Below, piece by piece: positions 1 to 5,462 of a stretch of DNA of 5,462 nt. A program made the position numbers and the translations under genes. How positions within the stretch are numbered: the stretch's first letter is position 1; the number at the start of each line of letters is the position of its first letter. Location of the stretch: the NCBI GenBank assembly GCA_013696915.1, contig JACCXR010000507.1, positions 1 to 5,462 on the forward strand. Direction: 5' to 3'. Source of the stretch: Euzebyaceae bacterium (GTDB lineage: Bacteria > Actinomycetota > Nitriliruptoria > Euzebyales > Egibacteraceae). The notes below the pieces were generated by a model, which made no database searches, was not told the origin of the DNA, and saw nothing but the letters and a program-made list of their open reading frames with translations.

Positions 1-140
1 TGCCGGCTGTAGTCGGTGGCCACGGTGGGGAGGCCGCCGATGACGTGCAACGGATCGCCTTCGCCCTTCACCGCGCTGTTGAGCCCCTGACGTTGAGGGT
101 TGTTCTTGCCGGTCTGCCCGTTGGCGAGCGCGGCGATCTT
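1..140 (-). pseudogene. Fragment of an unrecognised protein-coding gene, 5' end missing, runs off the left edge
   Basis: On the minus strand, the frame whose codons include 138-140 and 135-137 reads IAALANGQTGKNNPQRQGLN, then a segment containing GDPLHVIGGLPTVATDYS, with no stop as far as position 1. Nearly all third codon positions are G or C, and the residues are balanced and protein-like, so this looks like genuine coding sequence. The other minus frames here read as arginine-rich or proline-rich noise. No plausible start is present: the reading frame continues upstream only into the neighbouring TPR relic, where ATG codons at 162-164 and 168-170 sit inside that relic. I therefore read it as the C-terminal part of a gene that lost its 5' portion. 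It vaguely resembles conserved hypothetical proteins that contain NGQTG...NPQRQGLN-type segments, but I cannot name a family or function. The true stop lies left of the window. Confidence 0.45.
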
Positions 141-541
141 CGAGCAGCTCCGCAAGCACCGCATCGGCATCGACGTGCCGTCCCATGACCTGGTACGCCT
201 CGGCGAGCTGGCGCTGTACCTTCCACCGTCGTGGGTGGTCAGAGGGCAGAAGCGCTCCGCCCGACACAGCAGGTTCTCGGCCCCGCCCCGTCGAAACGAG
301 CGAACGCGCGCAGGCCCGAACTCGCCAGCCGCTCGCCCGCCCGAAGGACGACTGCGCGGCTGTGCCCGTCCACGAGCCCGAGGTCCCGCTTGTGCATGTA
401 CGCCTGCTCGAGGTGATAGCCGATGACCTCCTGGAACTCCAGCGTGGTTGCTCCTGCCTTGGTCTCGAGCCAGTCCGCGACCCGCTCGTGCAGCTCAGAC
501 CGGGCTTGGCGGGTGATGCAGCGGGTGAGGCGCAGCTCCGC
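141..541 (-). pseudogene. Frameshifted remnant of an AAA/TPR-type multidomain regulator (cyclase/LuxR-like C-terminal region)
   Basis: Three minus-strand frames join into one recognisable stretch. From about 541 down to 290 it reads QARSELHERVADWLETKAG, then a segment with GYHLEQAYMHKRDLGLVD and GERLASSGLRAFAR. A shift in the G/C run near 284-290 leads to GAENLLCRAERFCPL, and a second shift near 223-232 leads to VQRQLAEAYQVMGRHVDAD and AVLAELLED, ending near 140. The pattern ELHER.ADWLE...GYHLEQAY...RA..LA..GRRA.AR..... NLL.RA matches the region after the AAA ATPase in actinobacterial class III adenylate/guanylate cyclase-like and LuxR-like regulators, where alpha-helical TPR-like repeats follow. 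The first frame alone ends at a TGA at 239-241. There is no cyclase domain, no P-loop and no start, so it cannot make a working regulator. The shifts could in principle be assembly errors, but the loss of both ends argues for a true relic. Nothing else was found in this stretch. Confidence 0.6.
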
Positions 542-562
542 CGACGTGGGCCACCTGCCGCC

Positions 563-606
563 TTCCGGGGTGGACTCTTCGGATATCCGAAGAATCCACC
601 CCGGAA
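563..606. repeat. 44-base near-perfect palindrome with no spacer
   Basis: The arms 563-584 and 585-606 are reverse complements at 21 of 22 positions; the only mismatch is 575 against 594. The left arm begins TTCCGGGGTGGA and the centre is CGGATATCCG. One further pair (561/608) matches beyond a mismatch at 562/607. It lies just upstream (minus strand) of the decayed regulator relic and about 130 bases before the c-di-GMP gene. There is no T-run on either side, so it is not a typical intrinsic terminator. It could be a bidirectional hairpin, a large operator, a REP-like element or the remains of a small inverted-repeat element. The role is unknown; the symmetry itself is read directly from the sequence. 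Confidence 0.8.
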
Positions 607-648
607 AGGGCAAGAACCCGGCCTCTGGGGTGTCACTGAGCCCACTCG

Positions 649-662
649 GTCGCCGCGGCGAC
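649..662. repeat. 14-base perfect palindrome, possible operator
   Basis: GTCGCCGCGGCGAC is its own reverse complement. It sits about 37 bases upstream of the candidate -35 element of the c-di-GMP gene, where an activator or repressor dimer could bind. In DNA this GC-rich short palindromes also arise by chance, so a regulatory role is only a possibility. Confidence 0.25.
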
Positions 663-698
663 GCGCACGGCGCCGGGCGAGAGCGACGGCTGAAGTGC

Positions 699-726
699 TC
701 AACCGGGTGCCCGACTTTGCCGACAC
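699..726 (+). promoter_or_regulatory. Candidate sigma-28-type (FliA/WhiG-like) promoter for the c-di-GMP gene
   Basis: TCAA at 699-702 is followed after 16 bases by GCCGACAC at 719-726. The known WhiG/FliA-type consensus is TAAA, a spacer of about 15-16 bases, then GCCGATAA, so this site matches 3 of 4 and 6 of 8 positions with the right spacing. Transcription would be expected to begin about 6-8 bases after the -10 element, at roughly 731-734, almost exactly on the ATG at 734. The mRNA would then be leaderless or nearly so. The alternative ATG at 752 would have an 18-20 base leader carrying GGGG at 736-739. The match is suggestive, not proof; the family of genes controlled by this sigma class (motility, sporulation, c-di-GMP) fits the downstream product. 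Confidence 0.4.
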
Positions 727-733
727 AAGGCGC

Positions 734-3700
734 ATGGGGTCACGTTCCTGGATGCTGCCGCTCGCCGTCGTCGCGGTCGCGACGCTGGCGGCGTCGATCC
801 TCGGCGAGCCCTCAGCCACCGCGGCAGGGCTCGCCGCGGGCCTCGCCGGACCCATTGCCGCGCTTGCGGGCGCCAGGGGACAGGTCGGGCCGCAGCGACG
901 GTCGTGGTCGCTGATCGCCGCCGGGCTGCTCACGCTCGCGGGGCGGTCGGTGGGCGCTCCGCTGCTTGCCTCGGCGCCGCCTCCACTCGCGTCGTTCGTC
1001 GCCACGCTCCCGCTGGTCGCCGGGTTCGCGCTGCTGGCGGCGGGCAGCACGGCGATCGTCCGGCGTCGCTATCCGGCTCCGGCGCGCGGCAGCTGGGTAG
1101 ACGCCGCCACCGTCACCGTCGGCAGCGGCGTGGTCCTGTGGGTCCTGTTCGTCGCGCCGGGCTTCGCCGGCGAAGGCGTCGGCTCTCTCGACCGGGTCGT
1201 CTCGCTCGCGGTCTTCGCCGTCCATCTCGGACTGCTGGCTGTGGCGGTCAGGCTCGTGTTCGGGTCCGGTCGTCGGTCGCCCAGCTGCGGGCTCCTCGGC
1301 ACGGGCCTGCTGTCATGGGTGGGTCTCTCGCTGGCGCTGACCGTACATCCAGCTGCGACCGGGCCGACCGCGCCACTGCTGCTCGCCCTCCCCAGCGCCC
1401 TGGTCGGGGCCGCCGCGCTGCACCCGAGCGCCGGCGCCGCGGTCAACCGCCGGGGCGCGGGCATGACGGCGGGCCGGGTCGCGCTGCTCGCCGCCGCGGC
1501 GCTGCTGGCCCCGGCCACCCTCGTGGTGCAGGTCGCGAGGGGGGGCCCGCTGCATCTGCCCGTCACCGCGGGCGGGTCGTTCATCCTCTTCGTCCTCGTC
1601 ATCACCCGCATGTCCGGGCTGGTGAGGGTCCTCGAGTCGGCCCTCTCCCGCCTGGAGGCGGCCGTCGACCGCGAGCGGATGCTGGGCCGCTGCGGAGCGG
1701 CGCTGATGGCGGCCGCCGATCGGGACGCGATGTACGGTGCGACGCTGGAGTCGGCCCTGGCGCTGGCGGGCCCGGCGGTCGCGGTGCAGGCGAGCGTCGC
1801 GACCGCCGGCGCGTCGAGCCTGCACGTCGTTGCGACCGCCGGGGCGGGCCCCGGAGTGAGGCATCACCGGAAAGGCGATCGGGTCGGCGGCGCCGGCACC
1901 GGGCCGGGGACCGACCGGAGCGGGTGCGAGGCCGGGGTCCCACTCCTATTCCGTGACCGCGCGGCGGGGCGCCTCACGCTCACGGGCGTCACCCGGCTGC
2001 CGGAGTCGGCGGTCGACGGCCTCGGGGCCCTGGCGGCGCAGCTGTCCCTCGCCCTGGAGAGCGCCGAACTCGTCGAAGACCTCCACCGGCGGGACAGCGA
2101 GCAGCGCTTCCGCTCGCTGGTGCAGAACGCCTCCGACGTCATCACGATCGTGGACACCCGTGGCATGGTGACCTGGGTCAGCTCATCGGTGATCAACGAA
2201 CTCGGCTACGAACCCTACGAGCTGGTCGGCGAGGCGATCGCGACCCTCGTCCACGCCGACGACGCCCCCACCCTGAGCCGGGTGCTGGCCGCCGTCGAGG
2301 AACAGCCACGGGCGATCCCCTCGCCGGTCGAGGCGAGGTTGCGCCACGCGACCGGCGAGTGGCGCCATGTCGAGGCGAACGTCCGCAACCTGCTCGGCGA
2401 CCCCAACGTCGAGGGGATCGTCCTGACGACCCGTGACATCAGCGAACGGAAGGCGCTCGAGGCGAAACTGCGCCATCAGGCGTATCACGACCCGCTGACG
2501 GGGCTCGCCAATCGCGTGCTCTTCCTCGACCGCGTCGGGCGGGCGATCGACCGCGCCGGCGGGCTCGGGACCCTCGCCACGGTGCTGTTCGTCGATCTCG
2601 ACGACTTCAAGACGGTCAACGACAGCCTGGGCCACAGCGCCGGCGACCGGATGATCGTGGAGCTCGCCAACCGGCTGCAGTCGAGCGTCGCCGCCTCCGA
2701 CACCGTGGCGAGGCTGGGCGGCGACGAGTTCGGCGTCCTCGTGGAAGGTCTCGACAGCCACCGGGAGGCCGCCACCGTCGCCGGGAGACTGCTCCGCGCG
2801 CTCGAACCGGCGGTGAGGCTGGGCCACAAGGAGGTCCTGCCGTCGGCGAGCGTCGGGATCGCCATGACCGCGCCCGGCGTCGATGCGGAGACGCTTCTCC
2901 GCAACGCCGACGTGGCCATGTACATCGCGAAGAGCCGGGGCAAAGGCGGCTACGAGGTGTTCCGGCCGAGCATGCATCTCGAGGCGATGGCCCGCCTCGA
3001 GCTGAAGGCCGACCTGCAGCGGGCACTGGACCGGGACGAGTTCACCGTCGTGTACCAGCCGATCGTGGCGCTCGACACCGAGGACATCGTCGGCGCGGAG
3101 GCACTCGTCCGCTGGCAGCACCCGGAGCGCGGGGAGGTCATGCCGGTCGACTTCATTCCCCTGGCCGAGGAGACGGGTCTGATCGTTGCGATCGGCCGCC
3201 GCGTTCTGGACGAGTCGTGCCGGCAGGCGGCGGCCTGGACGGACGGTGACGACCGGCCCTTCACGATCGGGGTGAACGTCTCGCCCCGCCAGCTGGAGTC
3301 CGACGACTTCGCGCTCACCGTCCGCGACGCTCTGGAACGGACCGGTCTGCGACCGGACCGACTGGTGCTGGAGCTGACCGAGAGCGTGTTCGTGGACGAC
3401 TTCGAGGGCGCCCTCGACCGGATCGCCGAGTTGAAGGCGCTGGGCGCCCAGCTCGCGATCGACGACTTCGGCACGGGGTACTCGTCCCTGAGCTACCTGC
3501 AGCGCCTGCCCGTCGACGTGCTGAAGATCGACCGCGCGTTCATCGACACGCTCGGCGGCGACCCGGCCGGGTCGACGGTGGCCAGGGGCATCATCCGCCT
3601 CGCCCGCACCCTGCTCGTCAAGACGGTGGCGGAGGGGGTGGAGACTCCGGAACAGCTCCACCACCTGCTCGCCCTCGACTGCAGGCTGGGTCAGGGCCGG

Positions 3701-3868
3701 CTGTTCGGCAGCGCGGACGTCCCGGAAGAGATCGGTCGCCGGCTGGAGGCGCGTGACGGTCTGCCCGCGAACGTCCTGCCCGTCTCCTTCCGCGGCCGCA
3801 CGTCGGTGCAGGGCCACGATCTCGAGCCCTCGCACGCTGTCCGTGCCGCGGCCGAGCCCACCGGCTGA
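734..3868 (+). CDS. Membrane-bound bifunctional diguanylate cyclase/phosphodiesterase (TM-GAF-like-PAS-GGDEF-EAL)
   Basis: This 1044-residue protein is predicted to make c-di-GMP from two GTP through GGDEF and to hydrolyse it to pGpG through EAL, at the inner face of the membrane. Residues 6-296 hold about ten hydrophobic helices. An amphipathic linker (about 297-313) leads to a weak GAF-like region (314-446), then PAS with its PAC end (454-572, closing DISERK), GGDEF (580-745) and EAL (about 760-1000), plus a short polar tail. GGDEF shows YHDPLTGLANR, metal/guanine residues D621, N629 and D638, and intact GGDEF at 662-666. The I-site arginine is replaced: A653-A-S-D656. EAL shows E789-A-L, N848, E880, DDFGTGYSSL from D910, K931, E967 and Q987, the full catalytic set. 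The ATG at 734 was chosen because the hydrophobic N-terminus follows it and AAGG lies just upstream (727-730, close spacing); ATG 752 or GTG 695/707 are alternatives. The frame stays open upstream to 185, but that stretch is not protein-like. The signal sensed is unknown. It is convergent with the next gene. Confidence 0.93.
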   Translation: MGSRSWMLPLAVVAVATLAASILGEPSATAAGLAAGLAGPIAALAGARGQVGPQRRSWSLIAAGLLTLAGRSVGAPLLASAPPPLASFVATLPLVAGFALLAAGSTAIVRRRYPAPARGSWVDAATVTVGSGVVLWVLFVAPGFAGEGVGSLDRVVSLAVFAVHLGLLAVAVRLVFGSGRRSPSCGLLGTGLLSWVGLSLALTVHPAATGPTAPLLLALPSALVGAAALHPSAGAAVNRRGAGMTAGRVALLAAAALLAPATLVVQVARGGPLHLPVTAGGSFILFVLVITRMSGLVRVLESALSRLEAAVDRERMLGRCGAALMAAADRDAMYGATLESALALAGPAVAVQASVATAGASSLHVVATAGAGPGVRHHRKGDRVGGAGTGPGTDRSGCEAGVPLLFRDRAAGRLTLTGVTRLPESAVDGLGALAAQLSLALESAELVEDLHRRDSEQRFRSLVQNASDVITIVDTRGMVTWVSSSVINELGYEPYELVGEAIATLVHADDAPTLSRVLAAVEEQPRAIPSPVEARLRHATGEWRHVEANVRNLLGDPNVEGIVLTTRDISERKALEAKLRHQAYHDPLTGLANRVLFLDRVGRAIDRAGGLGTLATVLFVDLDDFKTVNDSLGHSAGDRMIVELANRLQSSVAASDTVARLGGDEFGVLVEGLDSHREAATVAGRLLRALEPAVRLGHKEVLPSASVGIAMTAPGVDAETLLRNADVAMYIAKSRGKGGYEVFRPSMHLEAMARLELKADLQRALDRDEFTVVYQPIVALDTEDIVGAEALVRWQHPERGEVMPVDFIPLAEETGLIVAIGRRVLDESCRQAAAWTDGDDRPFTIGVNVSPRQLESDDFALTVRDALERTGLRPDRLVLELTESVFVDDFEGALDRIAELKALGAQLAIDDFGTGYSSLSYLQRLPVDVLKIDRAFIDTLGGDPAGSTVARGIIRLARTLLVKTVAEGVETPEQLHHLLALDCRLGQGRLFGSADVPEEIGRRLEARDGLPANVLPVSFRGRTSVQGHDLEPSHAVRAAAEPTG

Positions 3869-3892
3869 GCACGGCCCGTCTCACATCCTCAC

Positions 3893-3913
3893 GGCGGTCG
3901 CTGAGCGACCGCC
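3893..3913 (+). terminator. Hairpin after the c-di-GMP gene, probable terminator
   Basis: GGCGGTCGC (3893-3901) pairs perfectly with GCGACCGCC (3905-3913) around a TGA loop, giving a 9-bp GC-rich stem (or 8 bp with a 5-base loop) 24 bases after the stop codon. No T-run follows, as is common for actinobacterial terminators, so efficiency cannot be judged. The symmetric stem could also act on transcripts from the opposite strand. Confidence 0.55.
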
Positions 3914-3931
3914 ACCACCGAGGTCACGAGC

Positions 3932-3956
3932 ATCGCCTCGGCGGCCTTGAGGCGAT
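3932..3956 (-). terminator. Hairpin after the beta-propeller gene, probable terminator
   Basis: ATCGCCTC (3932-3939) pairs perfectly with GAGGCGAT (3949-3956) across a 9-base loop. On the minus strand it begins 8 bases past the TGA at 3964-3966, the usual position for an intrinsic terminator of that gene. No T-run follows. Together with the hairpin at 3893-3913 it separates the two convergent genes. Confidence 0.5.
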
Positions 3957-3963
3957 CCGCGAA

Positions 3964-5462
3964 TCAACGGATGCCGACCAGGAAGCCGGCGCGGGTCCCG
4001 ACGTAGACGCCGCCCCGCCAGACGGCGGGGGTGGACTCGATGCAGCCGCCGAGCGGCAGCGTCCACAGCGGCGGGGGCTGGCGGCTGGTGTCCCGCACGT
4101 CGAAGGCGTGCAGGTCGCCCGCGCAGTCACCCTGCAGCAGCACGTCGTCGACGACCACCGGGGACTGCCAGGTCGGCCCGGCCAGCTGGATTGACCAGCG
4201 CTCGGAGCCGTCGTCACGGTCCAGGGCCAGCAGTCGCCCGGCGTCGGTGGCGACGTACAGGACGTCCCGGTCAAGCGCGGGAGTGGCCCAGACGCCGGCC
4301 ACGTCCGCGCCCCGGTCCGCGACGGCCCACACGACGGGGTCGTCGGGCCGGCGCGGATCGAGCTTCATGATCTGACCGACGTCGGCTGCGCGCGGGGTGT
4401 GGCGCTCCCACTCCGAGGCCACGTAGAGCATCCCGTCGGAGTCCACGACCACCGACGCGTCGGTGTCGTCCCCGGTCCAGAAGCGGAACGTCCGGTGCGG
4501 AGTCCGCCCCCGCGTCAGCCCCGAGAGGTCCCAGCCCTGCACCAGCCCGCCGGAGTTGGCGAAGTACAGCGTGTGCTCCCAGACGGCGACCGAGCCCTCG
4601 ATCGAGACGTTGTGGTCGCCGATGCCCGCCAGGAGCTCCGCATCCCAGCCGGCGGCATCCCAGACGAGCTCCGGCGCCACGGTGACCCGGCCGTCCGGGC
4701 CGTACCCTCGGTTGAGCCGGACGACGTGGATGCGGCTGTTCTCGCCGCCGACGACCAGATGGTCGCCGAGGACGAGGCCGCTGCCGTCCCAGTCGTCGTT
4801 CCACAGCGTCGGACCGGTGTCCCCTGCGGACAGCCGCCACAGCTCGACCGGCTCCTCGCCGTCGAAGGCGACGATCCGGTAGTGGCCGTCCCGCGACCCG
4901 CTGTACACGAGCGGGAAGCCGTCAGGGTCGACCGTCACCGACCCCTTGATGATGTCACCGGTCGGAAAGTCCGGGAGGATCCGTTCCCCGGTCCCCGCGT
5001 CCACGAAGTGCAGCGCCCGGTCGTAGGCGCCGAACACGACCCACGTCCGCCCGGTCCGCTCGAAGACCGCCGGCTGTCCCGTCCATCCGGTGCCGCACCA
5101 CTCGGTGGCCTCGCCGCCGACCGTCGACAGCGAGCACATCGCCCGGTCCGGGAAGCGCCACCGGACCTCCGGCTCGCGCGGCACCGGGCCGCTGCCGTAG
5201 TAGGTCCTGGTCGGGTTGCCGCGGAACGTCAGCAGCCCCGGGACGTCCGTCGAGTAGGGGAGCCCGACCGAGGCCGGATCGACCCGCAGCGCGTGCTCCG
5301 TGCGAGGCGTCCTCGGCGGGGCGCTTCCAGCAGTGGGCGGCGCCGGGGAGTTCGTCACAGGCGACGGATCCCGCTCCGGGCGGGTGCCGGCCGGCGTGCC
5401 CGGCGCGCCCGACCCGCGGTCGGCGGGGGAGGAGGCCTCCGTGGCGGGGGGCGAGGTGGCGG
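3964..5462 (-). CDS. Secreted or surface-anchored PQQ-like beta-propeller protein, N-terminus beyond the right edge
   Basis: The frame is open from the right edge to the TGA at 3964-3966, about 498 codons. Counting the GTG at 5356-5358 as residue 1, the globular part starts near residue 25. It shows repeated propeller strands of the PQQ/quinoprotein-like type, for example GRLLALDRDDGSERW (374-388), DLHAFDV (415-421) and GGVYVGTRAGFLVGI at the end, with tryptophans and aspartates at blade turns. A motif TFRGNPTRTYYGSGPVP (44-60) opens the first blade. Cysteines at 75, 88, 412 and 439 could pair outside the cytoplasm. Upstream of the GTG the same frame encodes another 34 residues rich in Pro, Ala, Ser, Thr and Gly (ATSPPATEASSPADRG...). 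This reads as a flexible tether behind a signal peptide, TM anchor or lipobox outside the window, so the GTG is probably not the real start. I see no dehydrogenase active site and infer a binding or scaffolding role; substrate and function are unknown. Confidence 0.88.
   Translation of the reverse strand, partial: ATSPPATEASSPADRGSGAPGTPAGTRPERDPSPVTNSPAPPTAGSAPPRTPRTEHALRVDPASVGLPYSTDVPGLLTFRGNPTRTYYGSGPVPREPEVRWRFPDRAMCSLSTVGGEATEWCGTGWTGQPAVFERTGRTWVVFGAYDRALHFVDAGTGERILPDFPTGDIIKGSVTVDPDGFPLVYSGSRDGHYRIVAFDGEEPVELWRLSAGDTGPTLWNDDWDGSGLVLGDHLVVGGENSRIHVVRLNRGYGPDGRVTVAPELVWDAAGWDAELLAGIGDHNVSIEGSVAVWEHTLYFANSGGLVQGWDLSGLTRGRTPHRTFRFWTGDDTDASVVVDSDGMLYVASEWERHTPRAADVGQIMKLDPRRPDDPVVWAVADRGADVAGVWATPALDRDVLYVATDAGRLLALDRDDGSERWSIQLAGPTWQSPVVVDDVLLQGDCAGDLHAFDVRDTSRQPPPLWTLPLGGCIESTPAVWRGGVYVGTRAGFLVGIR

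Noticed and set aside
239..613. Reading 239-613 minus as an intact 124-residue small protein
   Set aside because: Only the part below about 541 is homologous-looking, and it continues in other frames past two shifts. The first residues come from the palindrome, so it is a relic rather than a small gene.
185..733. In-frame open extension of the c-di-GMP gene upstream of ATG 734
   Set aside because: The 183 extra codons read as Arg/Pro-rich noise antisense to the regulator relic and through the palindrome. The hydrophobic N-terminus and the promoter candidate support a start at 734 (or 752).
904..1956. A 350-codon plus-strand open frame overlapping the TM and GAF-like region
   Set aside because: It is a +1-frame shadow that is overwhelmingly Arg/Gly/Ala; the true frame gives hydrophobic helices.
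2183..3835. A 550-codon open frame on the minus strand opposite GGDEF-EAL
   Set aside because: It is a GC-skew shadow: the residues are His/Arg/Asp/Val-rich with no domain, and the plus strand there encodes fully conserved GGDEF and EAL motifs.
4271..4840. A 189-codon minus-strand open frame inside the beta-propeller gene
   Set aside because: It is an Arg/Gly-rich shadow of the propeller frame, which has clear blade motifs throughout.
5356..5358. GTG as the start of the beta-propeller gene
   Set aside because: The frame remains open with the same Pro/Ala/Ser/Thr linker composition to the window edge, and starting here would leave the exported-type protein with no signal peptide.
1..5462. 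tRNA, rRNA, CRISPR, riboswitch or transposase genes
   Set aside because: No cloverleaf-like segment, regularly spaced direct repeats, recognised riboswitch core or transposase motif was seen on either strand.

Overview
The window is very GC-rich. Its coding frames end almost every codon in G or C, which points to a high-GC actinobacterium. The two intact genes agree with this: a multi-TM GAF-PAS-GGDEF-EAL protein and a secreted PQQ-like beta-propeller, both common architectures in Actinomycetota (Acidimicrobiia and relatives are plausible). No finer placement can be supported from the sequence alone.

Layout. Positions 1-541 hold no intact gene. They contain two minus-strand relics lying end to end: about 140 bases of an unrecognised but coding-like fragment that leaves the window on the left, and a frameshifted remnant of the AAA/TPR tail typical of guanylate-cyclase-type or LuxR-type multidomain regulators. 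Between this debris and the first intact gene lie a near-perfect 44-base palindrome (563-606), a 14-base perfect palindrome (649-662) and a sigma-28-like (FliA/WhiG-type) promoter candidate (699-726). Positions 734-3868 (+) encode a 1044-residue membrane c-di-GMP enzyme: about ten TM helices, a degenerate GAF-like region, PAS, GGDEF and EAL. The catalytic motifs of both enzymatic domains look intact, but the GGDEF inhibitory I-site is lost. Positions 3869-3963 are a short convergent intergenic region with two hairpins, one suited to each flanking gene. Positions 3964-5462 (-) are most of a beta-propeller protein whose N-terminus lies beyond the right edge.

The two intact genes converge, so they are not an operon and nothing here shows that they act together. 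The best lead is regulatory: a possible motility/development sigma-factor promoter driving a c-di-GMP turnover enzyme, placed so that the transcript would be leaderless or nearly so. I see no mobile-element gene, RNA gene or CRISPR array, and no clearly new multi-gene system.
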